Shown here one piece after another: positions 56,029 to 63,355 of a stretch of 64,000 nucleotides of DNA. The stretch lies in IMG/VR virus record IMGVR_UViG_3300010396_000011, positions 1 to 64,000 of that record, one strand, 5' to 3'. The notes below the pieces were generated by a model that worked only from the letters and a program-made list of their open reading frames with translations, made no database searches and had not been told where the DNA came from. Made by a program: the position numbers and the translations under genes. Position 1 is the first letter of the stretch; each line of letters opens with the position of its first letter. Origin of the DNA: a virus.

Positions 56029-56318
56029 CCGGCCCGCGAGCTCGTCCGCATCCTCGCTGAGAACGTCACGTTCCCGCCTAGCACTACAAGCTCAACGTCA
56101 TTGGTGACCGCGCGCGCGGGTACCGTTTTGCCGATTCGGATGAAGAGTTCGCGGAGTACCAGGGGGGGGGGAATATTCGACAGGCAGTTACGACAATGCG
56201 GCGGGTGCGGGCGCGGATCGGCGAGAAGCGCTTTTCGCGGATTGCTCGTGAAGATGAAGGTTGCAGAGGCCTTGCAGTTGGGTGCCGATTTACAAACCGG
56301 GGTAAGTGAAAGGAGATA
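56025..56318 (+). pseudogene. Frameshifted small gene with a ten-G tract
   Basis: No intact gene spans this 290-bp gap, yet two frames carry protein-like text that would join into one: ARELVRILAENVTFPP (56032-56079), then after a shift YKLNVIGDRARGYRFADSDE and FAEYQGGG to a stop near 56307. The likely start is GTG 56025 (GTGA junction), so at least two frame changes are needed. A run of ten G at 56162-56171 lies inside. This is either a decayed gene, a phase-variable tract, or sequencing error in a homopolymer. Confidence 0.45.
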
Positions 56319-56324
56319 GATGCC

Positions 56325-56927
56325 GTGGGCAAGCCAAAGAAAATCAATTTTGAACTGATCGATGATGTGGAATCTGAACCGTATCAGATCCTCAATGAGA
56401 TGCGCCGCTTCCATGACGGCATTCGTGAGGCGGCAATCGCGCTCGCGTGGCGCAAGGGCCTGACTCCGGACACGGACGGAAAACTGATACTCGGCAAGTG
56501 CATCAAAGCTTCCGACTTACAGCGCGAATTTGCCGCGTACGATTTCGTGATCTTACTCAACCGCGAAGTCTGGAGCGATCCGGAGTTCACCGACGATAAG
56601 AAGCGCGCGCTGATCGACCACGAACTCTGCCACGCGGCGGCAGCGTATGACGTTGATGGTCCGAAGTATGACGAGCGTGGCCGGCGCGTATTCCGCACCC
56701 GTAAGCACGATATCGAGGAATTCTATGAGATCGTGCAGCGGCACGGCTGCTACAAACGTGATCTGGAATTGTTCGCGGAGGCGCTCAGGAGGAAGCGAAA
56801 CACGCCGCTATTTAAGGACGAAAGCACGAACATAGAAATACGCACGGGAGAGGGTAAGGTTCTGTATCGCGGGACCGGCGAAGAGCTTCACGACATCGCG
56901 GAGAAGATGGCGGAGAAGGTTCAGTGA
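56325..56927 (+). CDS. Putative phage metallopeptidase
   Basis: A 200-residue protein from GTG 56325. FVILLNREVWSDPEFTDDKK and ALIDHELCHAAAAYD (HExxH-type His-Glu-Leu-Cys-His) match the phage metallopeptidase domain family. The C-terminal part is helical and charged (KRDLELFAEALRRKR). Substrate unknown; anti-host or DNA-protein processing roles have been proposed for such proteins. It overlaps the RusA gene by 4 bp. Confidence 0.75.
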   Translation: MGKPKKINFELIDDVESEPYQILNEMRRFHDGIREAAIALAWRKGLTPDTDGKLILGKCIKASDLQREFAAYDFVILLNREVWSDPEFTDDKKRALIDHELCHAAAAYDVDGPKYDERGRRVFRTRKHDIEEFYEIVQRHGCYKRDLELFAEALRRKRNTPLFKDESTNIEIRTGEGKVLYRGTGEELHDIAEKMAEKVQ

Positions 56928-57349
56928 CAATCACCGTAATTGGACTCCCGGCTCCTCAAGGCTCAAAAAAGCACATCGGCCACGGCGTAATGGTCGAGTC
57001 CAGTAAGAACGTTAAGCCGTGGAGAGAGGCAGTGGTTTGGGCCACTCGCGATGCGATGGAGCGGCCGGACCACATGCCGGACGCGCGGCTTCTCGGTCCA
57101 GTGGAAATAGGAATCGTATTCACGGTTCCGAAACCAAAGAGCGCCCCTAAAACGCGGCGCACGTTTCCAGACCGCAAGCCTGACTTGGACAAGCTGTGCC
57201 GATCCACCTTGGATGCGATTGTTACTGCTGGCGTTATCGAGGATGACGCGCGAGTGATAAACCTCTCGGCGGTAAAGGTATATCCGAATGAGGGAATCGG
57301 GGCTCTTGACGTTCCGGGCGCGGTGATTCGGATTACGAATGCGAGTTAG
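56924..57349 (+). CDS. rusA: RusA-type Holliday junction resolvase
   Basis: A 141-residue protein from GTG 56924. GLPAPQGSKKHIGHG at the start, KPDLDKLCRSTLDAIVTAGV and IEDDARVINLSAVKVY carry the acidic metal ligands and Lys of RusA endodeoxyribonucleases. It resolves branched DNA from recombination-dependent replication, in keeping with RecT and the exonuclease. Normal length. Confidence 0.9.
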   Translation: MTITVIGLPAPQGSKKHIGHGVMVESSKNVKPWREAVVWATRDAMERPDHMPDARLLGPVEIGIVFTVPKPKSAPKTRRTFPDRKPDLDKLCRSTLDAIVTAGVIEDDARVINLSAVKVYPNEGIGALDVPGAVIRITNAS

Positions 57350-57352
57350 CCG

Positions 57353-57544
57353 ATGGATAACGGGCAAAAACGTATAGGGCGAATTTTGTTGAATTCCGCC
57401 GTGATAGGGTGGAAAATAGAGATTCAAGGTTCCGCCGGCCAGCGGGATTTTGATGCTGTTCTCTCCGATGCAGCGGGTCGCCTTCTCCTTAGAGGCGGCC
57501 CCACTTCGGAAAGAACAACCCGTCTAAGGAGCGGGCGTCGATGA
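57353..57544 (+). CDS. Hypothetical 63-residue protein
   Basis: ATG 57353 lies 3 bp after the rusA stop. IGRILLNSAVIGWKIEIQGS suggests a helix-strand fold; the end is Arg-rich. Overlaps the HNH gene by 4 bp (ATGA). Confidence 0.5.
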   Translation: MDNGQKRIGRILLNSAVIGWKIEIQGSAGQRDFDAVLSDAAGRLLLRGGPTSERTTRLRSGRR

Positions 57545-57981
57545 CTAAACCAGAAGGCTCTCTAGCCACAATACCCCTAACGGAAGCTGTATCCAAAGTT
57601 CTGTTCGGCGACCAAAAATGCAGCCAGCACGATATCCTGCTTGCGATAGCGCTTATAACAGAACAGTCGCCACACTTCTCAGCCGCCAGAAAGTTCTCTG
57701 CCATAGCCGAATGGCTCGAATTCGCGGAAGCCGATGAAATCCTGAAGAAATTGCCGTATAAGAGATTCTTATCTGGCGGGGTGTGGCGATCTATTCGTGA
57801 GTACCTGTTTGAGATTCGCGGTCGAGCGTGCCAGGTGTGCTGCTCGTCTGAGCGTCTTCAAATTCATCACAGCACCTACAAGCATCGCGGATCGGAGTAT
57901 AAACACTTGAACGATCTAGTTATACTCTGCCGCGACTGTCACGCCAAATTTCACGGCAAGTTGCCCCAGGAGCCAGCATGA
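57541..57981 (+). CDS. HNH endonuclease
   Basis: A 146-residue protein. The N-terminal helical part (LTEAVSKVLFGDQKCSQHDI) is followed by a C-terminal HNH domain: RACQVCCSSERLQIHHSTYK, then HLNDLVILCRDCHAKFH, with two Cys pairs for zinc and the HH/N/H residues. It may be free-standing and phage-specific; a homing role is not excluded. Overlaps the replication gene by 4 bp. Confidence 0.8.
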   Translation: MTKPEGSLATIPLTEAVSKVLFGDQKCSQHDILLAIALITEQSPHFSAARKFSAIAEWLEFAEADEILKKLPYKRFLSGGVWRSIREYLFEIRGRACQVCCSSERLQIHHSTYKHRGSEYKHLNDLVILCRDCHAKFHGKLPQEPA

Positions 57982-58820
57982 AGGGAAAATTTCCAGCATT
58001 CCAGTTCTACCCGGACGCTTGGCTGGCATCCACAACTGTCTCCCTGATGACTCCCGCTGAAGAGGGCGCGTACCTGCGGCTGTTGTGTCACGCATGGCAA
58101 TCTAGCGATTGCGGAATTCCAGCAGACGATGAGACTTTAGCTGAGTTATCGCGCCTGCGGACTCAATGGAAGAAGAGTTCCGGCAAGATACTTTCCAAGT
58201 TCGAGCGCGTTGGCGACCGCCTGTTTAATCCCCGCCTCATAGAAGAGCGCCAGAAACAGCTTGATTGGCGCAGTAAGTCAGCGCGGGGTGGAAAGCGTTC
58301 TGCTGCAACAAGATCATCGAAGGGTGGTTCAAGGGTGGTTCAACCACACTTGAAGGGTGGTTCGGTTTTGGTTGACGAAAACAACGAACCAAAAGGCAAC
58401 ATTTCTTCTTCATCTTCATTTACAGATAATGCTGGTACAAAAAACGTACCAGCATTAGAGATTGTCCCTCGCACGCTTGACGTTGAGCACCCATCTCCAC
58501 GCTTTACCGAGTGGTGGGCGCTTTGGTCATCGGTGAGGGGGACCAACCACCGCATTCAAGCGGAGCGGACATATTTCCGAACGGTATCCGTGACGAATGA
58601 GGAATCCTGCTTTAACTGCACGCGGAGCTACCTTGATTCGCTAACCAGCCCAGCCAAGGGCTACAACCCAGAGAACTTTCTGGAAGAACAGGCGAAAGAT
58701 GAATTCCGCGCGACGTGGCCAAAGGCCCGTGACTCACCTACTTCCCGTGAGCGTTGCTTTACGTCAGACGTAGCGGAAGTGTTCGGCAAGAGAATGCTAG
58801 AGGATGGTAAGCCATGGTGA
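57978..58820 (+). CDS. DUF1376 (YdaU) replication protein
   Basis: A 280-residue protein. FPAFQFYPDAWLASTTVSLM and TPAEEGAYLRLLCHAWQSSD are the DUF1376 signature of phage replication initiator-like proteins. The linker (residues 105-165) is Gly/Ser/Asn-rich and is encoded by the candidate origin repeats. The C-terminal part (PSPRFTEWWALWSSVRGTNH) is the usual second domain. It overlaps the next gene, a possible loader, by 7 bp. As with lambda O, origin and initiator appear to be combined. Confidence 0.8.
   Translation: MKGKFPAFQFYPDAWLASTTVSLMTPAEEGAYLRLLCHAWQSSDCGIPADDETLAELSRLRTQWKKSSGKILSKFERVGDRLFNPRLIEERQKQLDWRSKSARGGKRSAATRSSKGGSRVVQPHLKGGSVLVDENNEPKGNISSSSSFTDNAGTKNVPALEIVPRTLDVEHPSPRFTEWWALWSSVRGTNHRIQAERTYFRTVSVTNEESCFNCTRSYLDSLTSPAKGYNPENFLEEQAKDEFRATWPKARDSPTSRERCFTSDVAEVFGKRMLEDGKPW
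58321..58456 (+). other. Candidate replication origin inside the replication gene
   Basis: Three copies of AGGGTGGTTC start at 58321, 58332 and 58354, spaced 11 and 22 bp (one and two helix turns). They are followed by an A/T-rich stretch (about 58381-58430). A perfect 11-bp hairpin, AATGCTGGTAC / GTACCAGCATT with a 7-nt A-rich loop, lies at 58428-58456. Lambda places its iterons, AT-rich region and inverted repeat in the same way inside gene O. Function inferred from this architecture. Confidence 0.55.
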
Positions 58821-59380
58821 ACGTAGCAGAAGCGGCGAAGGAAATCGCCAAACTCGGGATGCTGAAATATTTTCCAGCTGACAAGGAGGCGCGCGCCGCC
58901 ATCGTGCAAATGGTCTGCGAAATGGCCGCTAACAACGCGCAAGTGGCATGGCTTGTGAAGCGCGCACTAGCCCTCTACAACGAGTGGCCCGGGCCAAATG
59001 AGCTTCGCGCGGCGTTCTGTTCTAAGTTCCGGCCGCGCGATGGAATCACGGCGTATTCACGGATCTACGCAGATGGAATTCCCAGCGAGAAGCAGGGATT
59101 TGCCGCGGCGTTGCCGTCGCCGGATCGAAAAGCCCTCCCCGCTGGCGCTGCCTCTGCCGACCCCGAACTTGCCGCTGAGGTGAAAGCCTCCGTGAAGCGC
59201 CTACAGAATGCCCCGCTTTCGCGCTCTGGGTTCGCCAGAACGATTGCCGAGGTGGTAACCGCCCCGCAGGACCGGAAAGCGCTTCCGGGGCCAACGGAGC
59301 AGGTTATAACGCGAGAGGATTGCGAGCGAGCTGTCGAAGCGAATCACGCGGCAAAACGGGCAGAGGCGGAAAAGGCGTGA
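58814..59380 (+). CDS. Hypothetical protein after DUF1376 (possible helicase-loader position)
   Basis: A 188-residue protein. NAQVAWLVKRALALYNEWPG and PNELRAAFCSKFRPRDGI are common in proteins paired with YdaU-like initiators. The C-terminal half is Ala/Pro/Lys-rich and disordered-looking. There is no Walker motif, so it is not a DnaC-type ATPase. Overlaps the next gene by 4 bp (GTGA). Confidence 0.55.
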   Translation: MVNVAEAAKEIAKLGMLKYFPADKEARAAIVQMVCEMAANNAQVAWLVKRALALYNEWPGPNELRAAFCSKFRPRDGITAYSRIYADGIPSEKQGFAAALPSPDRKALPAGAASADPELAAEVKASVKRLQNAPLSRSGFARTIAEVVTAPQDRKALPGPTEQVITREDCERAVEANHAAKRAEAEKA

Positions 59381-59508
59381 GCGAAACCCTCCATGTCGTC
59401 AACTTCAGCGGCGGCCTGTGTTCTTTTTGGGCAGCGCATCGCGTGAAGGAGCGCTACGGGACGGAAAACATGGTCCTCCTAGAGAAACCGGAGGAGCAAC
59501 CGAGGTGA
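59377..59508 (+). pseudogene. Truncated PP-loop (PAPS reductase-like) gene remnant
   Basis: A 43-residue frame from GTG 59377. LHVVNFSGGLCSFWAAHRVK has the SGGxxS PP-loop of phosphoadenosine phosphosulfate reductase-like proteins common in phages, which are normally 200 residues or more. Here it stops right after the loop-helix unit. Either the gene was cut when the SET gene arrived, or a short form is kept. It retains the 4-bp junctions on both sides. Confidence 0.5.
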
Positions 59509-59849
59509 TGCTGGTAAAAACTGAGGTTCGACCCTCCCCTATCCACGGGAACGGCTGTTTTGCCGCCGAGTTTATTCCAGAGGGTAAGACCGTTTGGTGT
59601 CACATCGAGCGGCTTGAGAAATCGCCAATACACCTCTGCGATTTCTGCGACGACGCGCGCTTTATCAACCATTCCTTCGACCCAAACACCGGGCCAAGCC
59701 CTTTCGGTGAAACCATTGCACTTCGCGACATTCGAGCCGGAGAGGAAATCACTGAGAACTACTGGCGAACCGTCCCGCACCTGGCCTCGAAAGAACCTAG
59801 CGCTTCATGGTTGCTCTATGAGCAATCGGAGGAACCAAATGCCGAATAA
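59508..59849 (+). CDS. SET-domain protein (lysine methyltransferase-like)
   Basis: A 113-residue protein from ATG 59508 (TGATG junction). VRPSPIHGNGCFAAEFIPEG holds the GxG SAM motif (14-16), then DARFINHSFDPNTG with NHS (54-56), and IRAGEEITENYW with the catalytic-type Tyr85. This is the full short SET arrangement. CDFC in the middle could bind zinc with other residues. SET proteins are rare in phages; a protein-methylating role on host or phage targets is inferred. Confidence 0.75.
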   Translation: MLVKTEVRPSPIHGNGCFAAEFIPEGKTVWCHIERLEKSPIHLCDFCDDARFINHSFDPNTGPSPFGETIALRDIRAGEEITENYWRTVPHLASKEPSASWLLYEQSEEPNAE

Positions 59850-60270
59850 CTGGAGAGTCGGGTCTAAAATCCCACTGAACGTCTATGAAGGCGACCGTCC
59901 GGTGTGCCAGTGCCACTCGGAAGAGGACGCGAGACGGATTGTTGCAGCGATGAACGCCTCTGCGGGAGAGGGCGTTTCGTTAATTGCGGCAGAGCGTCAG
60001 CGGCAAGTATCGGTCGAGGGTTGGACGCCAGAACACGATGATGAGCACCAGTACGGTGAATTGACATTGGCCGCAATGTGCTATATCGAGGCCAAACCAA
60101 GCCATTTTCACCGCAACATTAGGCGGTGGCCGTGGGATTCAAAGTGGTGGAAGCCGAAGGACCGCATTTCCAACTTGGCCAGGGCCGGAGCGTTGATCGC
60201 CGCCGAGATTGACCGACTGAAGCGCGCCCGAGACCTTCAAACGGAACGCGAAGTTCTGGAGGGCAAATGA
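59839..60270 (+). CDS. Phage protein with WPWDSKWWKP block
   Basis: A 143-residue protein from ATG 59839, overlapping the SET gene by 11 bp. NVYEGDRPVCQCHSEEDARR, IAAERQRQVSVEGWTPEHDD and RWPWDSKWWKPKDRISNLAR form a pattern widespread in phage early regions, ending in a helix (AGALIAAEIDRL). Function unknown to me. Confidence 0.65.
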   Translation: MPNNWRVGSKIPLNVYEGDRPVCQCHSEEDARRIVAAMNASAGEGVSLIAAERQRQVSVEGWTPEHDDEHQYGELTLAAMCYIEAKPSHFHRNIRRWPWDSKWWKPKDRISNLARAGALIAAEIDRLKRARDLQTEREVLEGK

Positions 60271-60536
60271 CAACCGGAAACCACGGTCTTGACGCGTTGG
60301 CGGATTCGATAGCCCAGCGCGTCATCGAAGAGATGAAAAATTCGCAGAAAGAGCAGAGAATCACCCCGCGCTTGCTATCAGTGGATCAGGCGGCGCAATA
60401 CCTCTCGCGAACCAGCGCGGCAGTTCGCCGTCTGATTTCGAGCGGCAAACTGAAATCCGTGCGGATGGACGACCGCGTATTTCTTGATATCCAGGACCTT
60501 GACCGCATCATCGAAGCGTCGAAGGGCGTAGAATAA
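60267..60536 (+). CDS. Excisionase-like HTH protein
   Basis: An 89-residue protein overlapping the upstream gene by 4 bp. RLLSVDQAAQYLSRTSAAVR and KLKSVRMDDRVFLDIQDLDR are a MerR/AlpA-type (HTH_17) winged helix, the usual excisionase fold. It lies 6 bp before the integrase, so it probably controls recombination direction. Confidence 0.7.
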   Translation: MTTGNHGLDALADSIAQRVIEEMKNSQKEQRITPRLLSVDQAAQYLSRTSAAVRRLISSGKLKSVRMDDRVFLDIQDLDRIIEASKGVE

Positions 60537-60542
60537 TCACCC

Positions 60543-61592
60543 ATGGGACGAAGGCCAAAAGGCACCGGATCGATTCAGCCGCACGGCACGGGCTTCCGCA
60601 TCCAGTATTTCGTGGATGGTGCCCGCCGTCGCGAGACGTTCGCCACGTGCGAAGAGGCCGAGGCTAAACTCCTAGACAGACTCTCAGCCGCGAAGCGCGG
60701 GAGCATTGCCCCGGAAAAAATCTGCGTCGGTGATCTGATTGACCTGGTGATTGAGGATTACGAGTTTCGGCGCCTGCGCTCCGCAGCGGTGGTGAAATGG
60801 CGGGCAGAAGCGCACTTGCGGAAAGCATTCGGGAAAGTACGCGCCGCCAAACTGAGCCAAGATCACATCAAGCGCTATGTCGCGCAACGGCGATCTGAGG
60901 GCGCTACAGACGCGACGATCAACCGTGAGCTGGCCATCGTGCGTCGCGGATACACCTTGGGAGCGCAGCAAGACCCGCCATTGGTCCACAGGCAACCGTA
61001 CATCGCGAAACTCGACGAAGACAACGTGCGGCAAGGGTTTTTGGATGCTAGCGCCTATACTGCCCTATTAGCCGAGCTACCGGAGCGACTGAAGGCCCTG
61101 TGCGTCTGCGCCTATCATGTCGGCACGCGCAAGGGTGAGCTTCGCAAGATCCGGTGGGATCAGGTGGATTTCGAAGCGCTGACAATCCGACTCACGAAAC
61201 GGCAGACGAAAGGAAAGCGCCCGCGCACAGTTCCCATTTACGGGGACATGCTGCCATGGCTGGAAGCACAGAAGGAACGCTGCCCGCAAGGTTGCCAGTG
61301 GGTATTCTTCCACCACAGCAGGCCGGTCGGGGCTCAATTGCGCGGATGGCGCGAAGCCTGCGAACGTGCAGGAATGCCGGATCTGCTGTTCCACGATCTG
61401 CGCCGTTCCGCAGTGCGCAATATGGAGCGGGCGGGAATACCGCGCAAGGTGGCAATGGAGATCAGCGGACACAAAACTGAATCGGTTTACCGCCGCTACG
61501 ATATCGTGTCTAGCGATGATCTGCAATCAGCCGCCAAGAAACTCGCTGAGTTCCATTCCCGGAAACCAGAGCTTCGGATCGTCAACAAGTAG
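60543..61592 (+). CDS. int: Tyrosine integrase
   Basis: A 349-residue protein. A basic N-terminal arm-binding part (GRRPKGTGSIQPHG) is followed by a core-binding helical domain (residues 60-150) and a catalytic domain with GTRKGELRKIRW (Arg196), LLFHDLRRSAVRN (His284, Arg287), ISGHKTES (His310) and YRRYD (Tyr319). All key residues are present. The attP lies about 0.9 kb downstream. Confidence 0.95.
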   Translation: MGRRPKGTGSIQPHGTGFRIQYFVDGARRRETFATCEEAEAKLLDRLSAAKRGSIAPEKICVGDLIDLVIEDYEFRRLRSAAVVKWRAEAHLRKAFGKVRAAKLSQDHIKRYVAQRRSEGATDATINRELAIVRRGYTLGAQQDPPLVHRQPYIAKLDEDNVRQGFLDASAYTALLAELPERLKALCVCAYHVGTRKGELRKIRWDQVDFEALTIRLTKRQTKGKRPRTVPIYGDMLPWLEAQKERCPQGCQWVFFHHSRPVGAQLRGWREACERAGMPDLLFHDLRRSAVRNMERAGIPRKVAMEISGHKTESVYRRYDIVSSDDLQSAAKKLAEFHSRKPELRIVNK

Positions 61593-61596
61593 AGCC

Positions 61597-61785
61597 TCAG
61601 TGCGCTCGTGGCTTTCTGCAGTGCATCCAAGCGGCACGCGCCGATGGCTGCTCAACTCCACATCTGGAACAGAGCGTTGGTACGGGCTTTCGGCCACCAG
61701 CCGCACTCGGGGGAAGTTCGCCGGAGCGGACTTTGGCAGCTTTCGCGAGCGCGGCTTTGCGAAGGTGCTTCTGGAGGGCGTTCAT
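61597..61785 (-). CDS. Small basic zinc-finger protein
   Basis: A 62-residue minus-strand protein from ATG 61785. A basic helix (ALQKHLRKAALAKAAKVRSG) is followed by TLCSRCGVEQPSARAAWMHC, a zinc finger. Last gene of the small leftward operon. The frame extends upstream but without a ribosome site. Confidence 0.55.
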   Translation of the reverse strand: MNALQKHLRKAALAKAAKVRSGELPPSAAGGRKPVPTLCSRCGVEQPSARAAWMHCRKPRAH

Positions 61786-61793
61786 TGCGACGG

Positions 61794-62036
61794 CTACCAA
61801 ACCACCGAATACAGGCTGCGGACGTTGTCGCGGTAGATCGTTTCCCCCTTCGCGAATCCGCCTCCCCCTCGAATAACCATGGCCGTGGACTGGTTCGGCT
61901 TGCCGCCGGGGAGCGTCACGCGGTGACGGCTCGCCGCTTTTTTCGCAGCCTCCTCGCTCGAATGTGCCGAATACACGCACGTCGTGTTGCCCTGCCCAAA
62001 TCCGTCTCTATCGATCACTGCGTACTGTTTCGTCAT
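61794..62036 (-). CDS. Small protein of leftward operon
   Basis: An 80-residue minus-strand protein; AAGGAG lies 9 bp before ATG 62036. TKQYAVIDRDGFGQGNTTCV, SAHSSEEAAKKAASRHRVTL and GGGGFAKGETIYRDN suggest a small alpha/beta fold similar in style to its neighbour at 62069. Not recognised. Confidence 0.6.
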   Translation of the reverse strand: MTKQYAVIDRDGFGQGNTTCVYSAHSSEEAAKKAASRHRVTLPGGKPNQSTAMVIRGGGGFAKGETIYRDNVRSLYSVVW

Positions 62037-62068
62037 CGTCTTTTTCTCCTTCGCCTCAACTTCCGGCC

Positions 62069-62281
62069 TCAAGCCTCCCTCGCGTCCCGCTTTTCGCCCG
62101 TCTCGGTATCGAGGATCGCCCAAGGATGGTGCGCCCATGTGCTCGCGCCCACTGGGTTGCGAATCTGCTTTGTCCGCGCATACACTTTCGCCTTTTCGAG
62201 CGTGTCGAACTCAGCGACGACTCCAGTGTGCGGCTGGTTAAGTCCGTTGTCGATTCTGACTACTTGGTATCTCTTGTCCAT
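62069..62281 (-). CDS. Small protein of leftward operon
   Basis: A 70-residue minus-strand protein with AAGGAG before ATG 62281. KRYQVVRIDNGLNQPHTGVV, FDTLEKAKVYARTKQIRN and HHPWAILDTETGEKRDA make a compact beta-alpha-beta design. First gene after a strong leftward promoter. Confidence 0.6.
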   Translation of the reverse strand: MDKRYQVVRIDNGLNQPHTGVVAEFDTLEKAKVYARTKQIRNPVGASTWAHHPWAILDTETGEKRDAREA

Positions 62282-62320
62282 CGTCTTTCTCCTTCGCCGA
62301 TCACTTCCGGCTACATTCTG

Positions 62321-62349
62321 ATATTAGGATACTGCTGGCAGAATGTCAA
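62321..62349 (-). promoter_or_regulatory. Leftward consensus promoter TTGACA-N17-TAATAT
   Basis: On the minus strand, TTGACA (62344-62349), a 17-bp spacer and TAATAT (62321-62326) nearly match the sigma-70 consensus. It drives the three small minus genes. A 12-bp palindrome GCAGAAATCTGC (62359-62370) just upstream may be a regulator site. Confidence 0.75.
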
Positions 62350-62426
62350 TAGGAAAATGCAGAAATCTGCGAAGCACTTGTTAATTGTGGAGATGGGAAA
62401 TAGGGATGGGTGACCCTGGCGAAGTA

Positions 62427-62635
62427 TAAGCCCCAGGATAAGCCCCATGACTTTTTTACGATTCTCTATAAGTTGTTGGTGCGGATGATAGGACTTGAAC
62501 CTACACTCCCTCGCGGGAACTGGAACCTAAATCCAGCAAAGGGTTATCGCCGGTCTTATCTTGCTTCACTTTGGATCGGTCTTGCCATGAGGCGGCAGCA
62601 GGCGTACAGAGGCGATAAGCCCCACGTAAGCCCCA
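62427..62635. other. attP with arm-type repeats
   Basis: TAAGCCCCA occurs four times in the same orientation: 62427-62435 and 62439-62447 on one side, 62616-62624 and 62627-62635 on the other, as two closely spaced pairs (12 and 11 bp). Between them is the tRNA-derived core (62477-62536). This is the design of a lambda-type attP, with integrase arm sites flanking a core. The integrase gene ends about 0.8 kb away. Confidence 0.7.
62477..62536 (-). tRNA. 3' part of tRNA-Leu(TAG), attachment core, not a full tRNA
   Basis: On the minus strand, 60 bases run from the anticodon stem-loop (CTGGA TTTAGGT TCCAG, anticodon TAG) through a long Leu-type variable arm and the TAGGTTCAAGTCCTA T-arm to GCACCA. 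The acceptor 5' strand and D-arm are absent: the bases beyond 62536 do not fit. Temperate phages carry such fragments to restore the host tRNA on integration. Confidence 0.85.
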
Positions 62636-62636
62636 G

Positions 62637-62783
62637 AGCTTAAAACATTTCCTTGACTCCACGTTGTATTCGGGGATACCGTGTAATCGAGCGTGCGCCT
62701 TTTCACCGCTCCGCGACTGGCCGCGAAGCATGAAGCCCAGCACCTGATTCGCAGCACCCCCTTTTCAACCCCATTCCCTTCAT
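62637..62783. other. Short gap with no clear gene
   Basis: About 150 bp between the attP arm sites and the next gene. A TTGACT box at 62653 could be part of a rightward promoter, but no convincing -10 follows at standard spacing. Nothing else is seen. Confidence 0.4.
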
Positions 62784-63176
62784 ATGCGCATACCGCCCAG
62801 CAGATTGGCCAGCGTGCTCACCCCTGGATCATCGTTTCAGGTGCGCACATCCGAATATCAGCCATTTGACCGCGCCATGCCGTACACCGAGGCTCTGGCC
62901 GCGGCGATTCGCGGCGAGATCGAGGGTATCGCGACCAGATCCGGGCACATCAAGTGCCTCCGGCAGTTGGCAGCGAGCGAGCGGCCCGTCGTGCGGCCGG
63001 AAGCCGGCGCCGAACTGGCGCCGAAGGGATCGAGTTCCGGCGTGGTGGCGCAACTCAATATGGGCGTCTACCGGCAAGAGGTCGAATCGGCGGTGAAGGA
63101 TGAATGGGGAGTGCCGACGCGCATCATCATCGGCCACGTCTACGCGTTCTGCCAGTTGCGCCACGCTGGGATGTGA
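62784..63176 (+). CDS. Hypothetical protein before the terminase module
   Basis: A 130-residue protein from ATG 62784; ATG 62877 is an alternative that keeps the main part (PYTEALAAAIRGEIEGIATR). Helical, with a late VYRQEVESAVKDEWGVPTRI and HVYAFCQLRHAGM. It ends in a TGATG junction. Not recognised. Confidence 0.5.
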   Translation: MRIPPSRLASVLTPGSSFQVRTSEYQPFDRAMPYTEALAAAIRGEIEGIATRSGHIKCLRQLAASERPVVRPEAGAELAPKGSSSGVVAQLNMGVYRQEVESAVKDEWGVPTRIIIGHVYAFCQLRHAGM

Positions 63177-63355
63177 TGCAGTCCGGAGCCCGATTCATCG
63201 CCCGTGAGCGCGGCACGTTCGAAGCGCCACGCGAATCTGAGCCGGAGCGCGACAAGGCAAAGGCTTTTTGCGGAACGTTTTACGACGCCATCAGAATACA
63301 CATGGATGGTGATGAATTCGCGCGGTTTTGCGCATGGTTTGCGGGGTTGCCGTGA
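63176..63355 (+). CDS. Small helical protein
   Basis: A 59-residue protein from ATG 63176 (TGATG junction). SEPERDKAKAFCGTFYDAIR and DEFARFCAWFAGLP form two helices. Overlaps the next gene by 4 bp. Confidence 0.5.
   Translation: MQSGARFIARERGTFEAPRESEPERDKAKAFCGTFYDAIRIHMDGDEFARFCAWFAGLP

Noticed and set aside
57541-57981. HNH gene as a homing endonuclease inside an intron
   Set aside because: It overlaps both neighbours by 4 bp as a normal operon member, and neither neighbouring gene is split.
59560-60270. Long frame upstream of the 59839 start
   Set aside because: The part before 59839 lies inside the SET gene; the conserved phage family begins at ATG 59839.
62477-62536. Complete tRNA-Leu gene
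   Set aside because: The acceptor 5' strand and D-arm are missing; only the 3' part is present, so it is an attachment core.
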